Source of the DNA: Ammoniphilus sp. CFH 90114
GTDB lineage: Bacteria; Bacillota; Bacilli; Aneurinibacillales; RAOX-1
Length of the DNA stretch: 63,079 nt
Direction of reading: 5' to 3'
NCBI RefSeq assembly: GCF_004123195.1
Contig: NZ_SDLI01000017.1
Location: 1-63,079 of the forward strand
Positions 42,386 to 51,748 of the stretch are shown here, one piece after another. A program made the translations under genes and the position numbers. The notes under the pieces are model-generated. The model was not told the origin of the DNA and made no database searches. It saw only the letters and a list, made by a program, of their open reading frames with translations. Every line of letters begins with the position of its first letter. The first letter of the stretch is position 1.

Positions 42386-44683
42386 CTAATAAATCTTATT
42401 AATCACCGTCGCTGCCTCTGCCCGGTTCAATACGCCGTTCGGTCGGAAGGTCTGATCCGGGTAGCCGGTAATGATTTGGGATTGGACGACGGCTCCAATG
42501 AGTGTTTTATTCTTGATCTGGTTCTGGTCGCTAAAGGAGAGCGCGCTTGCGTCTCCTGTCAGCTTCATCGCTCGAGCGATCATGACGGCCATTTCCTCTC
42601 TGGTAATTGGTTTTCGAGGTTGAAAGTTCGATCCAAATTCACTTGGGACGATGATGCCTTGTGCGATCGCGGTTTGGATAAAGGAAGCTGCCCAGTAATA
42701 GGTTGGGATGTCGTTAAACGTTCCCTGTCCAGCTTGCAGCGTGTATCCTTTGGCTTTGACCAGCATGGTGACGAATTCTTCTCGATTCACGGTTTTTTCA
42801 GGGAGAAACGTTCCGTTCTCGTATCCTGACACGATGCCGTTCTCGAAGAGTCGATTGATGGCTGCTTTTGCCCAATGGGCTTGGGTATCCGATAAGATCA
42901 AGGAGAAATTCTCCATATAGCGGTCATTGATATACACGGCGTAGTCTTGGTTCGGCACCAAATTCGTGAATGACGCTTGAAAATTACTGGATGGCGTGGT
43001 TTTGACGATTTGATTTCCCGTTTTCAACACGACTTCCACGGTACCAGTGGTTCCTCTCCATTGAAGCAGAACGGATCTCTTCGTGAGATCCTTCCTTACC
43101 GAGAAGTTCGTCACCTTGTCCTTCAAGTCGGTACGGATCGCTTGGATGTACGTCCCATCTACATAGACCCGGTATTCGGTGTTATCCGTTAAGCCGGAGA
43201 AGGAAATGGATTGTCCTGACGTTGACTTTTCAAAAAGGGTTCGGTTGCTCGCATCTCGGAGCTCAACACGGACCGTTCCGGTAGACCCTTGCCAGGTAAA
43301 TTCGGCCGTCGATTCAGTTTTGGATTTGACCTTGAAATCTCGGATGTCCTGAGACAGCTTGAACCGATCCACGTACACGCCTTCAATATACACATTGTAA
43401 GTGGTATTCGGAGAGAGTCCGCTAAAGGTGATCGCGCGATTGGACGTACTGCTATACTCTTCTACATCGTCTCTGCTCCCGTCGGTGAGCTCCACATACA
43501 CCGTTCCCGATGTTCCCGTCCAGGTTAATTCGACTTTCGTACTGCTTAGCGGGTTTACCCTGAAGTTCTGCACATTCACATTCCCGACCAAATCTCGTAT
43601 CCGGAAGTCATCCACATATCGATCGTTGATATAGACATCATACCTTGTATCATAGGAAAGACCGCTAAACGAAGCACTTCGATCGCGCGTCCACTCGTCA
43701 TCTTCCTTGGAGTTTCCACGCCTAATCTCCACGTAGGTGTCTCCTGACGTGCCGCTCCAGGTGAGCTCTACTCTAGAGGTTCCGGTTCGTCTCACCTTCA
43801 ATCCACTGGCTTGTCCTGAATGAGAAAGAACGGTCACTTCACAAGTCGCGGTCTTTCTCCCACTGTCTGTAGTCGCCGTGATCGTCGCTCTGCCTGGAGC
43901 CACAGGGGTGATGACACCATTGTTCACTCGTGCTACAGCCGCATCACTGGTAGACCAGGTTACGGAGCGATTCGTTGCATCTGCAGGGGTGACTGTTGCT
44001 GTTAAGGTGGTTGTGCCACTGTTCAGAAAGGTGCTCAGGCTGGTTCGGTTTAACTCGATCCGTTCCACCGCGACTCCTGTCACGGTTACTTCACTCGTTT
44101 TGGTAATTCCACCCTCGGCAGTGGTGGCTATAATCATGGTCTTGCCTGCCTTGAAGGGCGTGACTACCCCCTTCTGATCCACGTCGGCTACCGCTCTATT
44201 CGTGCTGACCCAGTTGACCTGTTGATTGGTGGCATTGGCCGGTTTAACCGCAGCGGTAAGCGTACCCGTCGGTCCCCCAGAAGTCAGATTCAACGTGGGA
44301 GGACTTAGTTCTAGATCCTTAACGGGTCCATAGACTTTAATTTCGCGAAAATCGGTTTTTCCGCCCTCCACCGTGCTGACGATGATCGTCGTAGTTCCTG
44401 CTGTAATCGGGGTTACCACGCCCTCCGAGTCCACCTTGGCGACTGCTGGATTCGTCGACGTCCATTTGACCGCTGAATTGGCCTCTGGAGGGGATACTAT
44501 CGCCTTTAGCTCTACCGTCTTCCCCTCTTCTAGCAGCGGGACGGTATCCGGAGTAATCTTGACACTCGTGACCGAAACGGTGGATGCTAGCACCGACGCA
44601 TGATGAGCGAATGGTAGAAAAAAGAGAAAGAAGGATACAAATAAAAAGCGATATATCAACCCACTGTTATAAGCGTTTAGCAT
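42386..44683 (-). CDS. S-layer-homology surface protein with Big_2 and fibronectin-like repeats
   Basis: The 765-residue protein has a signal peptide (FLFVSFFLFFLPFAHHASVL, cleavage near ALA-like ASVLAS), then three Big_2 bacterial immunoglobulin repeats (residues about 35-285, each with V.WTS/VSTN...A.VD..GVVTP..AG...I pattern), about four short fibronectin-like repeats (VELTWSGTSGDTYVEIR type, about 290-590), and three SLH domains at the C-terminus (from DTQAHWAKAAINRLFENG). SLH domains bind pyruvylated secondary cell-wall polymer, so it should sit on the outer wall. AAGGAGAG precedes the ATG by 7 bp. Confidence 0.9.
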   Translation of the reverse strand: MLNAYNSGLIYRFLFVSFFLFFLPFAHHASVLASTVSVTSVKITPDTVPLLEEGKTVELKAIVSPPEANSAVKWTSTNPAVAKVDSEGVVTPITAGTTTIIVSTVEGGKTDFREIKVYGPVKDLELSPPTLNLTSGGPTGTLTAAVKPANATNQQVNWVSTNRAVADVDQKGVVTPFKAGKTMIIATTAEGGITKTSEVTVTGVAVERIELNRTSLSTFLNSGTTTLTATVTPADATNRSVTWSTSDAAVARVNNGVITPVAPGRATITATTDSGRKTATCEVTVLSHSGQASGLKVRRTGTSRVELTWSGTSGDTYVEIRRGNSKEDDEWTRDRSASFSGLSYDTRYDVYINDRYVDDFRIRDLVGNVNVQNFRVNPLSSTKVELTWTGTSGTVYVELTDGSRDDVEEYSSTSNRAITFSGLSPNTTYNVYIEGVYVDRFKLSQDIRDFKVKSKTESTAEFTWQGSTGTVRVELRDASNRTLFEKSTSGQSISFSGLTDNTEYRVYVDGTYIQAIRTDLKDKVTNFSVRKDLTKRSVLLQWRGTTGTVEVVLKTGNQIVKTTPSSNFQASFTNLVPNQDYAVYINDRYMENFSLILSDTQAHWAKAAINRLFENGIVSGYENGTFLPEKTVNREEFVTMLVKAKGYTLQAGQGTFNDIPTYYWAASFIQTAIAQGIIVPSEFGSNFQPRKPITREEMAVMIARAMKLTGDASALSFSDQNQIKNKTLIGAVVQSQIITGYPDQTFRPNGVLNRAEAATVINKIY

Positions 44684-44871
44684 ACTGTTTCTCTCCTTAC
44701 AAATCGATCTATTCCCCTTGACACAACAGACGAGCTTCCCTCTTCTTTTCTGTCAAAGGGACTCTCTTTATCATAGCAAAACCTTCCAAATTGAGCTATG
44801 AGAGGTTGGGGAGAAGAGAAAAGTAGAGATGACTATAAGCAAAGAGGTCAGACCCCGTTCTTCTCCATAGA

Positions 44872-45050
44872 CGGACATACGGTACCTTGTTTCGTCCAAA
44901 ACTACCTTCTTGATCAGGCTAAAGGACATAGAATCCTCTACTTCCTCGATTTACATCAAAAAGTAGCCTCATCCTTTCAAATAAAGGACCCCATGTCCGC
45001 TAGAACGTCAAAATCCCACTTTGTGGCCCGGATAGCGGATCGTATGTCCG
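44872..45050. repeat. 179-bp palindromic intergenic element with ends CGGACATACG
   Basis: CGGACATACG at 44872-44881 is perfectly mirrored by CGTATGTCCG at 45041-45050. The interior holds further partial copies (AAAGGACATAG, CCCATGTCCGC, GATAGCGGAT). Upstream at 44829 there is GACTATAAGCAAAGAGGTCA followed by GACCCC, nearly identical to a stretch at 42126. The layout resembles the 185-bp elements at 51455 and 57113, with different end sequences. No gene is supported in 44684-45100. Confidence 0.6.
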
Positions 45051-45060
45051 ATCACTTCAC

Positions 45061-45098
45061 AAGGAAGAGGCTGCCCCTTAGGGACCGCCTCTTCCTTT
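45061..45098 (-). terminator. Terminator of the large SLH gene
   Basis: AAGGAAGAGGC-(ggtccctaaggggca)-GCCTCTTCCTT forms a strong stem directly after the stop codon on the minus strand. There is no long T run after it. Confidence 0.65.
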
Positions 45099-45100
45099 CG

Positions 45101-48100
45101 TTACTCACTTGTTGAGGTAAATCGATTCCTTGCCGTTTGAAGATCCGTAATCGGTTGTTGCATGTCAGGAAGCGTAGAATCTCCACTCGGTTCGGTTCCC
45201 TTTACGAGCAACTTAAATTCACGCATGTATTTTTCATAGCGATTGGTTAAATAAGCGGTTAAGCTCACGACCGTATCCGCCACAGGTCGGGTGACATGCC
45301 CATCCAGACCGATAATATCCGATTGGTCGCTTGTCCACGTGATTTTTGCTCCGTGTATGCTTCCGATCGATGGTAAGTAGACATCACCCGTAACGCTTTC
45401 GGCAGAATCTCCTGGTGTAAAACCAATCTCTAAAGAATAGGCATCATCCAAAATCGCATACCAATCCTCGACGATCATGTCGATGATTAAGGCAAAGGTC
45501 GATTGGATATGATCCCGGTCATGGTATGGCTTATGTTCGATGAGGTATTGTCCGATGATCTCAAGCTCATAGTCTTCCATGGCTGAATAATACTCATGAT
45601 CTAGATGCAGGTAAGGAGACTTGATGGCCCCAAGCATCTCAGGCACCGTCGTTGCTTCATTGACAGCTTTCACTGCGCTAGCTTCACTCCCGTTTCCATA
45701 GATTCCCCTTACCGCCATATCGACGAGGTCTTGAATCATCCATCGATTCCACACTTCCGTTCCCCTGCTGCTATAGACCGCCTGAGCAACCGATTGCTGC
45801 TGGGCGTCGGATAGAGAGTAATACGGGATCAGCTGCAAGGCAAGGTCCTCTGACTCGATGGCGAGGCGGAGGCTGGCTATATCCGCTGCCTCATTCACGG
45901 CGTAGACGGCTGCCGCAACGCTCTCCTCCATTGGCAATATGTCTAACGTCACAGCGTCTGTAGAATAGCCGTCTTCGATATAAACCACATGCATTCCCAC
46001 AGGTAGCGCATTAAGGTAAGACATCTGCAAGGCAAACTCGTTCATCGCTTCATCGGTGGTATAATCGATGTCACGTCTCAACAACGAAGAGTCATTCCTG
46101 AGGGTGAAATCGGTCAACACCGGATCCTCCACGTTGCGATGATCCTGATCGTATTGCTCAACATAAATAAGCGTTTCCGTAGCGGCTGACCCTTCTAAGA
46201 GCTGACGCCCTTGGAACGGTGTAGCTATAATACCCTTTTGAAAGGCTTTGACAAGAAGGGGGAAATACAGCTCATATTTTTCATATCGATTTGTAAACAG
46301 CGCAGAGAGAATGACCTCCGTATCCTCACTAGGCAAGAACACATGCCCCTCCGCTGTAATCACCTCAGGGCGATCAGATGTCCAAGTAATGGTAGAACCA
46401 TGAATGGCCCCTTCTGTAGGAAGCACAATGTCCTTGGTTACATGCTGGTCATAGTCTCCTTCAGCAAAGCCAATCTCCGTGGCTCTAATATCATCCATGA
46501 GGGCATACCAGTCTTCCAAAATCATGGCGATGATCAAATCGAAGGCTTCTTGGATCGCCTCACGACTGCTGTAGCCTGTTCCACGCTGTTCCAATAAATA
46601 CTGAGCCACAATCTCGCGCTCATACTCTTCTAGATAAGAGTAATCAGGGTTATCCAGTTGCAGGTAAGGAGACTTGATGGCATCCAGCATCTCCTGGACA
46701 GTTTGGGCCTGGTTCACAGCCCGAATGGCACTGACTTCGTCTCCATCCCATTGAATCTGTGTAATAGCAAGATCTACCGCATCCTGAATAGCCCAACGAG
46801 AAAGGTATCCGGTTTCTTTTCCTACCAGAACAGCTTGAGCCACGATATTCCGTTGGCTGTCCGTAATCGATTGATACGGTACGAGGGCAAGACGCAAGGC
46901 AGGCGACTCCAGCGCTGCTCGTGTATCCTCCATAGAAGTGGCTGCGTTGACAGCTTCAACGGCCTGAGAAAACATTGACTCGGACTGAACGATCAACGGC
47001 AATTCCCCAGTTACATCATGGTACGTGACAGATAAGACGGTCTCCCCTGCCGACAATTGATTCAGGAAGGAAGACTCCAGCGCTAATCCATAGGTTTGCT
47101 GCACGACGGTGTAGTCTCTGTCCATTTGCAAGAAGGAAGATCCGTTGCTAATCTGGATTTGGCTATAATCGGTTACAGCGGCCTGTTGTCCGAACTCATT
47201 AATCAAACTTAAGGTAAAGAAGGCCTCAATCCCTGATTCCTGTACCGCAAAGCGATTCCCATAGAAAGGATGGACGAGCAGGGCTTGCGATTGCACGACC
47301 TGGATCGGGAGTTCTACTTGCACTTCCGCATGTCCATCGGAAACCCGTAAGGATAACGTCGTTTCCCCTAGGGACTTCGACGTTACGTGCAAGGAACCGG
47401 CTTCTAACTGCGCTTCGACAATGTCCTCGTCACTCGAGGTGAGTGAGCCTGCAACGAAGTGCAAGGCATCTCCATCCTCATCAGATGCTAAGTCGGATGG
47501 CTCATAGGATCCTGCGGGATGACCCAAGAGCAGCCGCTGCTTCGGCTGGGATTTCGCCACTGGAGCATGCTGGTGCGCAGGCAGTACCTGCAGGGTGAAG
47601 GAGGTTTGACTCGTCCCTAAACGTAGGGTGAGGGTATGCTCTCCTTCGCTTAGCATGTTCAGGTAAGACACCGAGAATTGAACTTCGTTCGTTGTCTCGT
47701 CCAAGCTATAACCCTTGGTCAGCTTCGTGGTTCCGTTAAGAATCGACAAACCCGAAAGATCGAGGTCTGTTACCTTCTGACCAAAGACATCCAGTTTCTC
47801 CACTTCAATTACAAGCGGGTGAGTGGCCTTCCCTACCGCGAACGAGCCGCCAGATAAAACGGTTGCCTGCAATTCTTCCGCTTGGGTGACCTGTACAGAG
47901 ATCGAAATCTCCTTCTCCAGCTTGCCATCTGAAACGAGAGCCTTGACCACCACTTCACCTAAGCCCTTCGGCTTAAGGACTAAGCCATTTTGCTCTATGA
48001 TTGCTTCTACGATTCCTTGTTTATCCATTTTAATAGAATCGGCAACCAACACGAGAGTGTCTCCGTTCGCGTCTGTTGCTAGATCACTCGCTTCGAAGGT

Positions 48101-49714
48101 GATCGGCTGGCTGCTTAGCCCTAGTGTTTGAACTGGGATCGTTTTGGATTGAGGAGCATAATTGGTAGATCCTCCGCCACCACCTCCGCCGCCTCCACCA
48201 GTGGGAGGAGGACTAGTGCCATTGGTGCTCTTAATATTGTCTTTTACTCTAGCATAGTTGGTCACAGCGTCCGCTGTTTTCGTTCCCTCGGGTAACCGAA
48301 GATTGTTTACCGTAAGTCCAGTGTTTAACGTCAGCTTCGACCTGGTATCCGCCACTTGGATCTGTTCAATCGTTCCTGTATTGTTAAGGACGAGGTTGCC
48401 GCTTCCCATGACGTTCAACTGCTTGATCTGTCCTGATCCAGAAAGCTGGGTCTGCTGCTGGCCCCGTACTTCAAGAACCCCAATATTGGCATGAAGCTCT
48501 AGCTGCTGAACCCCCTCTTGCACCGTCAGCTTAGGAAGCGTAATCTGGCTGTCGGCTGTGATCGCAGCATTCACGTTGACGGACAGGTCGCCGACCGTGG
48601 TTTGTCCTCTCGGTGCTACACGAACTTGCGGTTTGTTGATTTCCACCTGACCTAGTTTCGAATCTTCAAACACCACCGTATGGCTGTCTCCGCCGTTAAT
48701 CACGGTTTGCCCCATGACCTTCAGGTTCGAAGCATAAAAATCATGCTGCACGCTCTTTTGAATCTCAAGATTGCCTTGAACGTTTACATTTTTTACTGAA
48801 ATAAAATCCCCTTGAATGCTGAGATCCCCATCAAGCGTTACATGACCTGCGTCCAATACCCTGTTTCCGCTGAATTCAGCTTGTCCAAGCTGCGGCACCT
48901 GACCACTTTGTGTCAATTCCAGATACGTAATCTTAGAGATGGTTTGATCAACAGCAACGAATCGCATCTTGGCCCCTTCAAGAATCGATTGATTCCCCGA
49001 TGTAAACAAAGGAGCTAAGGACTCGGTGACTTGATAGCTTTTTCCATCGATGATGACCTTTCCATCTTCCATACGGTCCACGGTGGCGGTGTGAGCTTGG
49101 AAAAAAGGAAGGGCTTTAGAAAGCATCACCGCAATTTCCTGACGGAGAGCATGGCGCTTCGGGCCGAACTGCTGGCCGTCTCCTTGGATCACTCCCGCTT
49201 GACTCCAGAACTGTACGGCTTCACGAGCCCAAGGGCTAATTTGCTGTTGATCGGTAAAAGCAAGGTCTGAACCAGCTCCTCCAGCTGGCTTCACCCCGGC
49301 TGCTCGAGCTAAAAGAACCGCGATCTCCTCGCGTGTAATCGGATCGTTCGGACGGTAGTGCCCTTTGCCGTCTCCTTGAAGGATTCCCAGCTTGTCAAGG
49401 GCAGCGATCGGCTTCTCAGCCCAGCTTCCTTGCATGACATCCACAAAGGGAGACGTAAGAGTCTCGTCGGTCAAGTTAACATTCAGCGCATTCGCTATGA
49501 TCGCTGCAAACTCTTGGCGAGTCAAATGGTCCAGAGGACGAAATTGCCCCTTGGCATCGCCCTTCATGATTCCCCGTTGCTGCATCTCTTGAATGGATTC
49601 CTCTGCCCATGCCGCAGCATGACCTGAAGCATCCGCTTGCATCGGTTGCGAGAGAGGACTAAACGCCGTTAAGGCTGCAAGGGATACAGCCAGCATACGA
49701 TTCCATGTTTTCAA
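45101..49714 (-). CDS. Very large SLH-anchored multidomain surface protein
   Basis: The 1,537-residue protein starts at a TTG (49712-49714), 5 bp after GGAGGGG, giving MKTWNRMLAVSLAALTAFSP, a signal peptide. Three SLH domains follow (from AAAWAEESIQEMQQRGIMKG to about residue 200), then a beta-rich region, a poly-glycine linker (ten consecutive glycines, preceded by TSPPPT), and two cadherin/Ig-like domains (ITFEASDLATDANGDTLVLV type). CBM_X2-like modules follow, and a tandem duplication of about 290 residues, each with a helical VNxAxx...M..AI.SPYL segment and an atrophied-Ig (aBig_2) module (ITWTSDRPEVITAEGHVFLP and ITWTSDQSDIIGLDGHVTRP). The longer open frame upstream lacks a signal peptide. 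It is probably a wall-anchored adhesin or scaffold. Confidence 0.88.
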   Translation of the reverse strand: MKTWNRMLAVSLAALTAFSPLSQPMQADASGHAAAWAEESIQEMQQRGIMKGDAKGQFRPLDHLTRQEFAAIIANALNVNLTDETLTSPFVDVMQGSWAEKPIAALDKLGILQGDGKGHYRPNDPITREEIAVLLARAAGVKPAGGAGSDLAFTDQQQISPWAREAVQFWSQAGVIQGDGQQFGPKRHALRQEIAVMLSKALPFFQAHTATVDRMEDGKVIIDGKSYQVTESLAPLFTSGNQSILEGAKMRFVAVDQTISKITYLELTQSGQVPQLGQAEFSGNRVLDAGHVTLDGDLSIQGDFISVKNVNVQGNLEIQKSVQHDFYASNLKVMGQTVINGGDSHTVVFEDSKLGQVEINKPQVRVAPRGQTTVGDLSVNVNAAITADSQITLPKLTVQEGVQQLELHANIGVLEVRGQQQTQLSGSGQIKQLNVMGSGNLVLNNTGTIEQIQVADTRSKLTLNTGLTVNNLRLPEGTKTADAVTNYARVKDNIKSTNGTSPPPTGGGGGGGGGGSTNYAPQSKTIPVQTLGLSSQPITFEASDLATDANGDTLVLVADSIKMDKQGIVEAIIEQNGLVLKPKGLGEVVVKALVSDGKLEKEISISVQVTQAEELQATVLSGGSFAVGKATHPLVIEVEKLDVFGQKVTDLDLSGLSILNGTTKLTKGYSLDETTNEVQFSVSYLNMLSEGEHTLTLRLGTSQTSFTLQVLPAHQHAPVAKSQPKQRLLLGHPAGSYEPSDLASDEDGDALHFVAGSLTSSDEDIVEAQLEAGSLHVTSKSLGETTLSLRVSDGHAEVQVELPIQVVQSQALLVHPFYGNRFAVQESGIEAFFTLSLINEFGQQAAVTDYSQIQISNGSSFLQMDRDYTVVQQTYGLALESSFLNQLSAGETVLSVTYHDVTGELPLIVQSESMFSQAVEAVNAATSMEDTRAALESPALRLALVPYQSITDSQRNIVAQAVLVGKETGYLSRWAIQDAVDLAITQIQWDGDEVSAIRAVNQAQTVQEMLDAIKSPYLQLDNPDYSYLEEYEREIVAQYLLEQRGTGYSSREAIQEAFDLIIAMILEDWYALMDDIRATEIGFAEGDYDQHVTKDIVLPTEGAIHGSTITWTSDRPEVITAEGHVFLPSEDTEVILSALFTNRYEKYELYFPLLVKAFQKGIIATPFQGRQLLEGSAATETLIYVEQYDQDHRNVEDPVLTDFTLRNDSSLLRRDIDYTTDEAMNEFALQMSYLNALPVGMHVVYIEDGYSTDAVTLDILPMEESVAAAVYAVNEAADIASLRLAIESEDLALQLIPYYSLSDAQQQSVAQAVYSSRGTEVWNRWMIQDLVDMAVRGIYGNGSEASAVKAVNEATTVPEMLGAIKSPYLHLDHEYYSAMEDYELEIIGQYLIEHKPYHDRDHIQSTFALIIDMIVEDWYAILDDAYSLEIGFTPGDSAESVTGDVYLPSIGSIHGAKITWTSDQSDIIGLDGHVTRPVADTVVSLTAYLTNRYEKYMREFKLLVKGTEPSGDSTLPDMQQPITDLQTARNRFTSTSE

Positions 49715-49725
49715 GCGAACCCCTC

Positions 49726-51318
49726 CTATTCTATCCCTACATTCGTCCAAGCGGTTTGGAGAGATTGATAGGCATCTGATCCTTTTCCATACAGCTCTTC
49801 GCAAGCCAATAGCGTGGCTGCCCGAGCACCTGAAAAGTCGGTATTCGGTGTCATATAGTCACGGAGCGCCAAGTACCATACCTTCCCTGCCTCCACGCGA
49901 GACCCTATGGCCTCTGCAAAATGATAGAACGCCTTGTTTGGAATACCGGAATTAATATGGACGCCCCCATTGTCTAAATGCGTGACAACATATTGATCCA
50001 TATGGCCCGGTTGATCCCCCAATTCCGGGTCATCCATGTAACGTAGAGCATCCCCTTCAATCCCAGGTGTCCAGATCTCTTCGCCTAGCAGCCAATTTTC
50101 GTTTTCAATCGCCGTACCTAGAGCATCCGCCCAGGATTCATTCAATGCCCCGGATTGATCCTGATAAATCAGATCAGCGGTATACTGTATAACCGCATGG
50201 GTGATTTCATGTGCAACCACATCGAGTGCGCCGGAGAGCGAGGTCATCAACTCTCCGTCCCCATCTCCATAGACCATTTGCCCTATGCCACCGCTCCAAA
50301 AAGCATTGTTATAGTCTTTCGAGTAATGAACATTTGATATAATGGGTGCCCCCATATCATCATAGGAGTTGCGGCCAAGCTCATTTAAATAAAAATCATA
50401 GACAATGGAAGCGTTATAGTGGGCATCTACAGCAGCCCGTTGCAACTCATCGTCCCATACGTTGTCAGTGTCCACAACATAGGCTTGGGAAGTGGTTCCA
50501 TTGCTGTAGGTATAGGTGTTAATCGTTCCACCCTGCAGCGCCATCATTTTGGTGCGATCCTCAAGATAAAACTCATTTCCCTTTTTCACCGTGTTAATCC
50601 ATTTGGCCTCCAGGTCGGCGCCTGTTCCAATCCCGATAGCTTCCGCTGCTGAATTGAAGGCATTAACAATGGACCCATCCACAGCTGAGACAAAAATGAT
50701 CCAATCCCCAGGCGTGTTGCCCCCTAGGTAACAGACGTTAACCTTATACGTTAAAATCGCCTGGTCACCTTGAGGCAGGTAAGTTAACTCACTTGTGATA
50801 GGAACCGCCAGCTCCCCTTGATACCCCGTGTATTCTAGCGCTTTCTGCTCTGCCGCTTCATTTGATAGGGTCGCTTTAGTTGCATTCACAACCAATGGTT
50901 TGTACTTTCCCGTTACACCGGATAGGCGCCCATTCTTTTCATGTACAATTAATTGCTCTCCATAGACAGGAACACCGTTCATGACACGATCCAGACGCGT
51001 ATGATGGGTTAGTGACTTCGTTAAGCTCTTCTTCCCCGTTACACCCGCCTTGGGTTCAGGCATCTTTTTCACCTTGAACTCCTTCGCCACATCTTTGATG
51101 CCATAGGTCCCTTTTACCTTGCTGAGCGCATCCAATGCCCTCTCCTGTGGGTTCACCCCACGCAAAGAACCAAGATCCCCCACTAGATTGTGAATTTCCC
51201 CTCTCTCATTCTTCAAAACTTTCTTCTCTACTAAAGCATAAGAACTAGTCGGCTCGAATAATAGAATCGAGGCCATCAGTGAAGAAAGGACTAAGGTTGA
51301 GACTACTCTCTTATTCAT
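49726..51318 (-). CDS. Thermolysin-type neutral metalloprotease (M4)
   Basis: The 530-residue preproprotein has a signal peptide (MNKRVVSTLVLSSLMASILL), an FTP/PepSY propeptide (about 40-220), and a mature M4 domain with the zinc motif HEITH in VVAHEITHAVIQYTADLIYQ, the third ligand in GALNESWADALG, and the catalytic histidine region HMDQYVVTHLDNGGVHINSG. It is secreted and degrades proteins, or processes neighbouring surface proteins. The start at 51316-51318 gives the signal peptide directly after GAGAAG. It ends 12 bp before the large SLH gene start and may be co-transcribed with it. Confidence 0.95.
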   Translation of the reverse strand: MNKRVVSTLVLSSLMASILLFEPTSSYALVEKKVLKNERGEIHNLVGDLGSLRGVNPQERALDALSKVKGTYGIKDVAKEFKVKKMPEPKAGVTGKKSLTKSLTHHTRLDRVMNGVPVYGEQLIVHEKNGRLSGVTGKYKPLVVNATKATLSNEAAEQKALEYTGYQGELAVPITSELTYLPQGDQAILTYKVNVCYLGGNTPGDWIIFVSAVDGSIVNAFNSAAEAIGIGTGADLEAKWINTVKKGNEFYLEDRTKMMALQGGTINTYTYSNGTTSQAYVVDTDNVWDDELQRAAVDAHYNASIVYDFYLNELGRNSYDDMGAPIISNVHYSKDYNNAFWSGGIGQMVYGDGDGELMTSLSGALDVVAHEITHAVIQYTADLIYQDQSGALNESWADALGTAIENENWLLGEEIWTPGIEGDALRYMDDPELGDQPGHMDQYVVTHLDNGGVHINSGIPNKAFYHFAEAIGSRVEAGKVWYLALRDYMTPNTDFSGARAATLLACEELYGKGSDAYQSLQTAWTNVGIE

Positions 51319-51454
51319 TCGGCTCTTCTCTCCCAAAGGTTTTTTGTCATATTTATAAAAAGTAGCAATATTAGAATTATATCTGGTTTAGAAAAAATTG
51401 GACAGGTTTCTTTTTAGAATAATAGGAATAAAGTCCGGTCCTTTCCCCCAAAAA

Positions 51455-51639
51455 ATAAGCGGAGAAATTTCCCCTATTTCCAAAAGTGAGGGCGTTGGGC
51501 GGAGCATAAGCGGAAAGATTTCCGCTATTTGCCCTAAACGCCAAGGAAAGGGGCAATTTTTGCTTGTTAACGGAACTTTCTCCGCCTCATTCGCTCTTTT
51601 TTCCCTCATATCAGAAAATAACGGAACTTTCTCCGCTTA
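51455..51639. repeat. 185-bp palindromic element D, copy 1
   Basis: It begins ATAAGCGGAGAAATTTCCCC and ends GGAACTTTCTCCGCTTA. Internal copies of the same motif occur in both orientations (AAGCGGAAAGATTTCCGCTA, GTTAACGGAACTTTCTCCGC). Copy 2, also 185 bp, is at 57113-57297. The two copies flank the cohesin-dockerin gene at 51749-56974. Confidence 0.8.
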
Positions 51640-51684
51640 CGGATCCCCCTCCGCCCTCTCTCTACCTTTTCCACACAAAAAAAA

Positions 51685-51713
51685 AGACTATTTTCCTTTC
51701 GGGAAAACAGTCT
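51685..51713 (-). terminator. Terminator of the cohesin-dockerin gene
   Basis: On the minus strand AGACTGTTTTCC-cgaa-AGGAAAATAGTCT is followed by nine T. It lies 36 bp after the stop codon. Confidence 0.88.
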
Positions 51714-51748
51714 CCATATCATCCTTTTATGATTCGTCTGGTGCAGCC

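Noticed and set aside
44798-45115. 105-codon plus-strand open frame.
   Set aside because: It lies across the 179-bp palindromic element and the terminator of the large SLH gene, with no ribosome binding site; better explained as repeat DNA.
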